DNA of 64,000 nucleotides from Pantoea sp. SOD02 (GTDB taxonomy: Bacteria; Pseudomonadota; Gammaproteobacteria; Enterobacterales; Enterobacteriaceae). The DNA is taken from positions 248,001 through 312,000 of the forward strand of contig NZ_CP102605.1 in the NCBI RefSeq assembly GCF_024707505.1, in the 5' to 3' direction. Positions 52,439 to 58,786 of this stretch are shown here, piece after piece (positions within the stretch are counted from its first letter, which is position 1; each line of letters opens with the position of its first letter). A program made the position numbers and the translations under genes. The notes beneath the pieces were generated by a model. The model ran no database searches and was not told where the DNA came from. It saw nothing but the letters and a program-made list of their open reading frames with translations.

Positions 52439-53216
52439 TTACCGCAATCTGCATAGCGCTGGCGCCATTAGCATTACCGGCGTGAGCAAGTCGTTCGGCA
52501 AACTGAAAGCGCTGGATGATGTGTCGCTGGAGCTGGAACCGGGGTCGGTGACGGTGATTCTCGGGCCATCCGGTTCGGGTAAATCGACGCTGCTGCGCAC
52601 CATCAACCATCTGGAGCGCGTCGATGAAGGTTATATCCAGATCGATGGCGATTACATCGGTTATCAGCGGCGCGGCGACAAACTGTATGAGCTGAAAGAG
52701 AAGGCGATTCTGCGTCAGCGCATCAACGTTGGCTACGTGTTCCAGAACTTCAATCTGTTCCCGCATCTGACGGTGCTGGATAACCTGATCGAAGCCCCGA
52801 TTGCGCATCGTCAGCTGTCGCGCCGTGAAGCGATCGATCGTGCCGGTGAGCTGCTGGATGTGGTGGGTTTACGCCACAAAGCCGATGCCTGGCCACGCCA
52901 TTTGTCGGGCGGCCAGCAGCAGCGTATCGCGATTGCGCGAGCCTTGATGCTTAACCCACGTGTGATGCTGTTTGATGAACCGACGTCGGCGCTCGATCCC
53001 GAACTGGTGGGCGAAGTGCTGGATGTGATCAAAAAGCTGGCGCGTTCCGGCACCACGCTGGTGATCGTGACGCACGAAGTCGGTTTTGCGCGTGAAGTGG
53101 CAGATAACGTGGTGTTTATGGTCGATGGCCGCATCGTCGAGCAGGGCAGCAGCAATCAGGTATTGAATCAGCCGCGCCACGAGCGCACCAAACGTTTTCT
53201 GGCGCGGGTACTTTAA
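52422..53216 (+). CDS. Amino-acid ABC transporter ATP-binding protein
   Basis: 264 residues from ATG 52422 (GAGGAG upstream); the start overlaps the permease end by 17 bases. Walker A GPSGSGKST, Q-loop YVFQNFNLFPH, signature LSGGQQQRIAIARAL, Walker B VMLFDEPTSALDPEL, H-loop IVTHEVGFA. GlnQ/HisP/TcyN group. The stop overlaps the start of the second binding-protein gene. Confidence 0.95.
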   Translation: MSEAIDYRNLHSAGAISITGVSKSFGKLKALDDVSLELEPGSVTVILGPSGSGKSTLLRTINHLERVDEGYIQIDGDYIGYQRRGDKLYELKEKAILRQRINVGYVFQNFNLFPHLTVLDNLIEAPIAHRQLSRREAIDRAGELLDVVGLRHKADAWPRHLSGGQQQRIAIARALMLNPRVMLFDEPTSALDPELVGEVLDVIKKLARSGTTLVIVTHEVGFAREVADNVVFMVDGRIVEQGSSNQVLNQPRHERTKRFLARVL

Positions 53217-54121
53217 TGGAACGAGTGATTATTGCGGCGTTACTGACAGTGATGTTTAGCGCGCCTGCCATCGCAGCAGAAACGCTGGATGCCAAAAATA
53301 ATGAAACGCCGATCAATATTGCGGCGAATCCACAGGCTATCGAGAAAATTCCGGCGGGTTTTCATTTTGTTAATCCCGGCTATTTAACCGTTGCCACTAC
53401 GTCAATGAATTCGCCGCCGATCGGGTTGTGGGCATCGGATAATAAAACGCTGATTGGCAGCGATCCGGATATTGCACGTTTGCTGGCGGACAGTTTGGGC
53501 TTAAAACTGAAACTGGTGCCAGCTGCCTGGGAAGATTGGCCGCTGGGCATCACCGCCGGACGTTACGACGTGGCGATGTTCAATATTGCCGTTACCGAAG
53601 AGCGCAAAAAGAAGTTCGATTTCGCCACCTATCGCGCGGATAACCATGCATTTGCGGTGAAAACCAACAGCGCGATCACCGCGATCAAAGGCCGCGAAGA
53701 CGTGGCCGGTAAGCGCATCATCGTCGGTTCGGGCACCAATCAGGAACGGATTTTACTCAGCTGGGATGAGAAGAACCGCGCGCAGGGTTTAGCGCCGGTG
53801 CAGCCGATCTATCTCAACGATGATGCTGCGGCTACGTTGGCGCTGCTGTCCGGGCGTGCCGATGCCTCGTTTGGTCCGCAGGCGATGGCAGCATGGAAAG
53901 TTGCTTCGCGCGGGCAAACCAAAATCGTCGGCCACGGGCCTTTTCGTGCGTGGGTGGCGGTGACCACTAAAAAAGGCAATGGATTGGATGTGGCGCTGCA
54001 ACAGGCGATCAACGGTGCGATTGCCAGCGGCGAATATAAACAAGTATTGGCACGCTGGGGCGAACAAGAAGAGGCGGTGGAAACCTCGCAGGTCAATCCG
54101 CCGGGGATTGTTTATCAGTGA
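53216..54121 (+). CDS. Amino-acid-type ABC substrate-binding protein 2 (SBP family 3)
   Basis: 301 residues. Signal peptide MERVIIAALLTVMFSAPAIA. The same layout as the protein at 50048 (VATTSMNSPPIGLWASDNKT, GSDPDIARLLADSLGLKLKLVP, WEDWPLGITAGRYDVAM, RKKFDFATYRADNHAF, RIIVGSGTNQERILLSW), so it arose by duplication within the operon. The two probably widen the ligand range of one ABC importer. Last gene of the rightward operon; a terminator follows 28 bases after the stop. Confidence 0.93.
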   Translation: MERVIIAALLTVMFSAPAIAAETLDAKNNETPINIAANPQAIEKIPAGFHFVNPGYLTVATTSMNSPPIGLWASDNKTLIGSDPDIARLLADSLGLKLKLVPAAWEDWPLGITAGRYDVAMFNIAVTEERKKKFDFATYRADNHAFAVKTNSAITAIKGREDVAGKRIIVGSGTNQERILLSWDEKNRAQGLAPVQPIYLNDDAAATLALLSGRADASFGPQAMAAWKVASRGQTKIVGHGPFRAWVAVTTKKGNGLDVALQQAINGAIASGEYKQVLARWGEQEEAVETSQVNPPGIVYQ

Positions 54122-54146
54122 TTTTCTAATACGCCTAATTTTGCGA

Positions 54147-54182
54147 GAAAGCTCACGATGTAAAAGTTGTGAGCTTTTTTTA
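54147..54182 (+). terminator. Rho-independent terminator of the rightward operon
   Basis: AAAGCTCAC and GTGAGCTTT arms (54148-54176) around a 12-base loop, then a run of seven T residues. The following 250 bases are AT-rich with no gene until 54451. Confidence 0.9.
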
Positions 54183-54450
54183 TTTCATTAGGATTTAGGC
54201 TGGCTCACATTTATTTGTAGGTGGGTTGTTACTGGCTCTGTTAATTAATTGTCTTCTTTGTTTTTTTGACAATTATTTTAAATTTCTTATTCAATTCACT
54301 AATGTTTGTGAAAAAAACAAGTGCTAAGATGTTCACGGTCTTGGGCGAGTGCGGTGTTTAACGTTTACCATTGCAAAAGGGAATTTGATTGTATGGGCTA
54401 CCGTCAACCTGCATTACCCAATCAAAGATGGAAACGATTGGGGTGAAATA

Positions 54451-54816
54451 ATGTTAGCTGAACCGTTAAATAAAAGTGTTATCAATTATACGTGCCGTCA
54501 ACGTAAACGCAAGCAGGGCGGACAACCATCGAGCGGAGGTAAAGGAATGCAAGAGCGTGTTAAAAGGCTGGAAGATCAGGTTACTACGCTGGTCTCTGAT
54601 GTGGCGGTAATCAAGTCAAATTATGCGACTAAGGAGGATGTGGCTGCGGTTAAAGCGGATGTGGCGGTGATCAAGTCCAATTACGCCACTAAGGAGGATG
54701 TTGCGGCGATAAAGGTCGATTTGTATAAAGCGATGATCACACAAACCAAATGGATGGTGACTACCCAGTTTGTAACCTTAGGCGCGGGACTTTCTCTTGC
54801 GAAACTGCTGTTTTGA
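54451..54816 (+). CDS. Small coiled-coil membrane protein with duplicated 20-residue unit
   Basis: 121 residues from ATG 54451 (GGGGTGAAATA upstream; longer in-frame starts exist from 54349). Basic segment CRQRKRKQGGQPSSG, then MQERVKRLEDQVTTLVSDVA, followed by two tandem copies of a 20-residue unit (DVAVIKSNYATKEDVA... at 54598-54657 and 54658-54717, 90% similar). A C-terminal hydrophobic helix (TTQFVTLGAGLSLAKLLF) ends the protein. This is the plan of XhlA/Bdr-like proteins: coiled coil anchored by one C-terminal helix. Function unknown; unit number may vary between strains. Confidence 0.7.
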   Translation: MLAEPLNKSVINYTCRQRKRKQGGQPSSGGKGMQERVKRLEDQVTTLVSDVAVIKSNYATKEDVAAVKADVAVIKSNYATKEDVAAIKVDLYKAMITQTKWMVTTQFVTLGAGLSLAKLLF

Positions 54817-54833
54817 ATTGTATGTGATGGAAC

Positions 54834-55125
54834 GGTCGCCATGAATGGCGACCCTACGAATATATAACGCGGTTTTGTAGGGTGCGCATTCATGCGCACC
54901 TGGTCGCCATAAATGCCGATCGTACGAATATATGGCGCGGTTTTGTAGGGTGCGCATTAATGCGCACCTGGTCGCCATAAATGCCGATCGTACGAATATA
55001 TGGCGCGGTTTTGTAGGGTGCGCATTTATGCGCACCTGGCCACCATAAATGCCGATCGTACGAATATAAGGCGCGTTTTTGTAGAGTGCGCATTTATGCG
55101 CACCTGGTCACCATAAATGGCGACC
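54834..55125. repeat. Tandem array of the composite palindromic repeat, 4.3 units of 68 bp
   Basis: Unit starts at 54834, 54902, 54970, 55038 and a final module A at 55106. Each unit is module A, TACGAATATA..GGCGCGGTTTTGTAGGG linker, then module B. Units 2-4 share the same damage in module A (ATGCCGATCG in place of ATGGCGACCC), so they were amplified from one mutated unit, whereas the outer A modules are intact. Confidence 0.9.
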
Positions 55126-55138
55126 CTACAAAGCTGGG

Positions 55139-56500
55139 TTATATTTTCGCTTTTTTGATCCATACCAGCGCATCAGCAACCGGCAGCGGACGGGCGAAAT
55201 GGTAGCCCTGAAACAGATGACAACCTTTATCACGCAGGTAGGTGAAATACTCCTCACTCTCAATGCCTTCGGCGAGCACATTCAGTCCCATTTCCCGCGA
55301 TAACTCGATGGTTTTCTGCACCACAATCGCGGATGATTCATTTTTAAAAATCTGCATGATTAATGATTTATCAATCTTAATATCATTAATGGCGAAATCA
55401 CTGATCGACTTAAGCGATGAATAGCCAACGCCAAAGTCATCAATCGCCCATTTAACGCCCAGCTGGCTAAAATGGCTGATCACCTCTCCAATGCGCTTTT
55501 GATCATAGACAAAGGTAGTTTCAGTAATTTCAAACTTGAGGCGTTCTGGACGGATTTTATAATGTGACAGCGTCAGCAAGGTATCCTGAGTGAAATCCCG
55601 GTGTATCAACTGCAGCGGACTGATGTTAATGGAAAAGGCCAAATCACCGAGATACTGACCGCGATCCCATTCGGCGATTTGCTGCAAGGCGCGTTCCATC
55701 ACCCATTTGCCAATCTCTATTATCAAACCGCTTTTCTCGGCCACGGGAATAAACACTTCTGGCGAGATAAAGCCTTTAGAAGGATGCTTCCAGCGTAGCA
55801 AGGCTTCAAATCCGATCAGTTTTTTATTGTTGTTCACCTGTGGCTGGTAATAGAGTTCCAGCTGATTTTTTTCGATGGCTTGCGAAAGTTCGCGTTTGAT
55901 TAAATCGGTTTCGGAGTAGTTGCCACGCAGTGTGAATGCGGTTAACAAGAGTGCGATCATCGGCACAGCACAGTTAACGATATAAAAGCCGGACTCATGC
56001 GGAATATTGAGCTGAAAGGCGCTATGTTGCCATGTTAATCCGGTAGAAATAAAAAAGAGATAAACCGCCAGGCAGATTAACGGGAATATTTTACTTAAGT
56101 AAGTGGTTTGCTGGCGCAATACCAATGCCGAACCCACGGTTAACGCCACCAAATAATTGTACTCGGAGTGTTTCTCTACCGCATGACCATTATCCAGCAG
56201 GAAAAGCAGCATTATGATCAGTAACAAAGCATGGACGATGATGTAGAGATGTTTGTTCAGCCGGTTACTAAAAGCCGCTACCACAATATAAAATCCTATC
56301 GTGGTGCTCAGGCAATATAAGGCTGAAACACCATTTTCTCCCCGAATGAAATTGGTCACAATCATATAAAAACCCGCCAGAATGCTGGAGAATCCAGCAA
56401 TCAGCAGCGTTAGGCGTAATTTTTTCTCTGGATTATCACCCTGCAAAATGAAGGGCAAATCTCTTAGCATGGAATATCTGGAATTAAAATAAGAGATCAT
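55139..56500 (-). CDS. Membrane-anchored EAL-domain c-di-GMP phosphodiesterase
   Basis: 453 residues. The N-terminal half has about six to seven hydrophobic helices (residues 25-195), a MASE-like sensor; no GGDEF domain. The EAL domain spans about 205-450 with all catalytic residues: EALLRW, INISP (Asn), EITE, IDDFGVGYSSL, IKIDKSLI (Lys), AEGIE, and LFQGYHFARPL (Gln). It should therefore hydrolyse c-di-GMP to pGpG at the inner membrane, promoting motility over biofilm. Its stop is next to the tandem repeat array. Confidence 0.93.
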   Translation of the reverse strand: MISYFNSRYSMLRDLPFILQGDNPEKKLRLTLLIAGFSSILAGFYMIVTNFIRGENGVSALYCLSTTIGFYIVVAAFSNRLNKHLYIIVHALLLIIMLLFLLDNGHAVEKHSEYNYLVALTVGSALVLRQQTTYLSKIFPLICLAVYLFFISTGLTWQHSAFQLNIPHESGFYIVNCAVPMIALLLTAFTLRGNYSETDLIKRELSQAIEKNQLELYYQPQVNNNKKLIGFEALLRWKHPSKGFISPEVFIPVAEKSGLIIEIGKWVMERALQQIAEWDRGQYLGDLAFSINISPLQLIHRDFTQDTLLTLSHYKIRPERLKFEITETTFVYDQKRIGEVISHFSQLGVKWAIDDFGVGYSSLKSISDFAINDIKIDKSLIMQIFKNESSAIVVQKTIELSREMGLNVLAEGIESEEYFTYLRDKGCHLFQGYHFARPLPVADALVWIKKAKI

Positions 56501-56699
56501 CTGAGGTTCTCATTTTTCTTTGTCATATTTTTCAAATAGCGGCGCATAATTATTTTAGATTCATGCCTGGTGAAAGTCATAGTTTTGTTTACTTAAATAA
56601 TTGATTGTTCCTACCCAGTTCCCGGTATGCACGTTAGAATCAACTACCAACGGAGAGGCTTTTACCGAGCTTAAACCCACTTTCAACGTACTGATTGCA

Positions 56700-57260
56700 A
56701 TGAAAATACGATTCCTGTCTGCCAACGAGCTAAAGCTGGCCGAGGTGCGTACCATCCTTGAGCCGGTCGGTGTCGAAGTGCTGCCTATCGCACGCCGTAT
56801 TGAAGAGATTCAGACTGAAAATGAGGTCGAACTGGTGCGCGACAAGCTCACCAAAGCGTTCTCGATTATTGGTCGTCCGCTGTTTGTCGAGCATACCGGG
56901 CTCTATCTGGATGGTCTGAACGGCTTGCCGGCCGGGCTGACGCGCATCTTCTGGAGCCGCCTGAATGCCGAGCGCTTCACTAAACTGGTGAACGGGCTGG
57001 ATAGTCCGTGCGTCACGGCGAAAACCGTGCTCGGCTATTGTGACGGGCAAAAAATGTATCAGTTCGAAGGCGAACTGCGCGGCACCATCGCCACCGAGCC
57101 TGCTGGTCCTCGCGAATTTCAGTGGGACTGCGTGTTTATCCCGGAAGGGCACACGCAAACCTTCGCCGAAATGGGCGAGCTAAAAAATGAGATTTCAATG
57201 CGTCGCCTGGCGCTGGACCGCTTCGCGACCTTTTTGAAAACATCGCGGGGATTGGCATGA
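56700..57260 (+). CDS. HAM1/RdgB-like nucleotide-binding protein, first gene of a HAM1-SIR2 cassette
   Basis: 186 residues from ATG 56700 (MKIRFLSANELKLAEVRTIL); only a weak ribosome site. RdgB/HAM1 fold with IEEIQTENEVELVRDK and FVEHTGLYLDGLNGLPAGLT, FQWDCVFIPEG, NEISMRRLALDRF. Canonical enzymes (DDSGL) hydrolyse (d)ITP/XTP using an Asp where this protein has His65 (EHTGL); FGYDP is FQWDC and SHR is SMRR. It may bind noncanonical purine nucleotides without cleaving them efficiently. The stop overlaps the SIR2 start (ATGA), so the two are made together. In the Kongming anti-phage system KomB is a HAM1 protein that senses dITP with a SIR2 partner KomC; this pair has the same architecture, but no KomA deaminase is nearby. 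Confidence 0.85.
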   Translation: MKIRFLSANELKLAEVRTILEPVGVEVLPIARRIEEIQTENEVELVRDKLTKAFSIIGRPLFVEHTGLYLDGLNGLPAGLTRIFWSRLNAERFTKLVNGLDSPCVTAKTVLGYCDGQKMYQFEGELRGTIATEPAGPREFQWDCVFIPEGHTQTFAEMGELKNEISMRRLALDRFATFLKTSRGLA

Positions 57261-58051
57261 AACCCGAGCTAAAACGCGCCTACGATGCCGGTAAACTGAT
57301 CCTGTTTGCCGGTGCGGGCATTTCACGCAATCTTGGCCTGCCGGAATGGCATGAGCTGATTGCGCATCTGGCTAAAGAACTGGGCTACGACCCGAAAATC
57401 TTCAATACCTACGGCACGCATTTATCGCTGGCGGAGTATTACAAACAGCGTAAAGGCTCGCTGGGACCGCTGCGCAGCTGGATGGATCGCGAATGGCATC
57501 GCCCGGATATTGACGTGCGCAGTTCTGAAATCCACACCATGATCACGCAAGGCAACTTCTCACGCATCTATACCACCAATTACGATCGCTGGCTGGAGAT
57601 GGCGCATGAGGCGCACAACGTGCCTTACAGCAAAGTGGCGAACGCAGCAGATTTGGTATCGTTGACCGAAGATAAGCGCCATATCATCAAGCTACATGGT
57701 GATTTCGACGACGATACCTCCATCGTGCTGGATGAAAGTAGCTACTTCGAACGCCTCTATTTTGATTCGCCGCTGGATATCAAACTCACGCACGACGTGA
57801 TGGGCAACTCGGTGTTGTTTGTGGGCTACAGCATCAGCGATTTCAACATCCGTCTGTTATTCTACCGCCTGACAAAAATGTGGGGCCGCACCGGATTGGC
57901 TACTGCACGTCCCAAATCGTACCTGTTCACCAACCGCAATAATCCGGTGGCGAAAGAGGTGTTGGGACAATGGGGTATTGAGATGATCGTCTCGGAAGAG
58001 GACGATCCGCGCAAAGCGTTGGCGCTGTTCCTGGAAGAATTACTGGCTTAA
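57257..58051 (+). CDS. SIR2-family (NADase-type) protein, second gene of the HAM1-SIR2 cassette
   Basis: 264 residues. The SIR2 nucleotide-binding core is complete: LILFAGAGISRNLGLPEW (residues 15-31), FSRIYTTNYDRWLE (TTNYD 106-110), the catalytic His in IIKLHGDFDDD (145-151), and VLFVGYSISDFNIRLLFYRL (187-204). This is the SIR2_2 type found in bacterial defence systems (for example Thoeris ThsA, DSR and KomC), where it depletes NAD+ to halt phage growth, rather than a protein deacetylase; the zinc-binding Cys module is absent. Translated in overlap with the HAM1 gene. Function as abortive-infection effector is inference from family and pairing. Confidence 0.88.
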   Translation: MKPELKRAYDAGKLILFAGAGISRNLGLPEWHELIAHLAKELGYDPKIFNTYGTHLSLAEYYKQRKGSLGPLRSWMDREWHRPDIDVRSSEIHTMITQGNFSRIYTTNYDRWLEMAHEAHNVPYSKVANAADLVSLTEDKRHIIKLHGDFDDDTSIVLDESSYFERLYFDSPLDIKLTHDVMGNSVLFVGYSISDFNIRLLFYRLTKMWGRTGLATARPKSYLFTNRNNPVAKEVLGQWGIEMIVSEEDDPRKALALFLEELLA

Positions 58052-58092
58052 AGGCAGAAAGTGATTGCCTGAGAAAGTTTGATCAGAATATA

Positions 58093-58108
58093 CTGTATAT
58101 AAATACAG
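58093..58108 (+). promoter_or_regulatory. LexA box upstream of yebG
   Basis: CTGT-ATATAAAT-ACAG, a perfect CTGT-N8-ACAG SOS box, ending 16 bases before the yebG start; repressed by LexA and induced by DNA damage. Confidence 0.92.
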
Positions 58109-58124
58109 TTAACCGAGGTGCATC

Positions 58125-58472
58125 ATGGCAGTCGAAACCAAATATGTTGTAGTCAGAAAGGGTGAAGAAAAGATGACGTTTGCCAATAAAAAAGACGCGG
58201 ATGCCTGGGACAAAATGCTCGATATGGCAGACGCCTTTACCGATTGGCTGCAGCAGCATCAGCCAGAATTGGGTGAAGCGCAGGCCGAAGCATTGGGTCT
58301 GCTGTTGGCTGAACAGAAAGATGCTGTGCAGCATATCCTGCGCACCAGCAAACTGCCGGATATCGTAAAGGAAGAAGAGGTTGCGGAAGCGCCTGAAGCT
58401 TCTGCGGAAACCGAGACCGAAGTGGAAGCGGCAGCGCCGGAAAAGAAAGTTCGCGCGGTTAAAGCGGCTTAA
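58125..58472 (+). CDS. yebG: YebG family SOS-induced protein
   Basis: 115 residues, somewhat longer than E. coli YebG (96) because of an acidic, Glu/Ala-rich tail (VAEAPEASAETETEVEAAAP) ending in a basic KVRAVKAA. The conserved part is MAVETKYVVVRKGEEKMTFA and KDADAWDKMLDMADAFTDWL plus AEQKDAVQHILRTSKLPD. DNA-damage-inducible, biochemical role unclear. GAGG site eight bases before the ATG. It sits directly downstream of the HAM1-SIR2 cassette, which suggests yebG's upstream side tolerates insertions. Confidence 0.94.
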   Translation: MAVETKYVVVRKGEEKMTFANKKDADAWDKMLDMADAFTDWLQQHQPELGEAQAEALGLLLAEQKDAVQHILRTSKLPDIVKEEEVAEAPEASAETETEVEAAAPEKKVRAVKAA

Positions 58473-58505
58473 ATGATTTTGTGATCCCGGCGCACGGGTC
58501 ACACG

Positions 58506-58546
58506 AATAGAGGGCATAGCTGAGGATTTTCACTATGCCCTCTATT
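58506..58546 (+). terminator. Terminator-like hairpin behind yebG
   Basis: AATAGAGGGCATAG (58506-58519) pairs fully with CTATGCCCTCTATT (58533-58546) around a 13-base loop; ATTAAAAT follows. The stem is strong but the T-run is poor. Confidence 0.65.
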
Positions 58547-58709
58547 AAAATTGCGAAATAAAAACTTTAAGTTTTAGATTCTTTTTAATTAAAAAGAGGT
58601 GGTTTTAATTAAAAGTAATCATGAACCCTCACAGGCTAGATAAATATTAATTGGTATATAAATAAATTTTATCATTGATGGTTATAAGAAGTTTCTTTGA
58701 TTTTTAAAT

Positions 58710-58736
58710 CCAAGAATTGTCTTGGGCAATTTTTTT
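58710..58736 (+). terminator. Hairpin with T-run in the leader of the Ig-repeat gene
   Basis: CCAAGA-ATTG-TCTTGG stem followed by GCAA and seven T residues, ending 50 bases before the start of the giant gene. It could be a terminator of upstream transcription or an attenuator in the adhesin leader. The surrounding 58552-58786 is AT-rich and has no gene. Confidence 0.4.
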
Positions 58737-58786
58737 AAAGCTGATGATTAACATGTGGAGCGTTTATTCTAAACAAGGAAGCTCCA

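Noticed and set aside
54834..55125. Possible CRISPR array
   Set aside because: The 68-bp units are contiguous with no unique spacers, contain two palindromes each, and match the dispersed intergenic repeat; no cas genes are near.
56700..58051. Complete Kongming system
   Set aside because: Only HAM1-like and SIR2-like genes are present; no deaminase (KomA) lies within reach, so only a KomBC-like pair is claimed.
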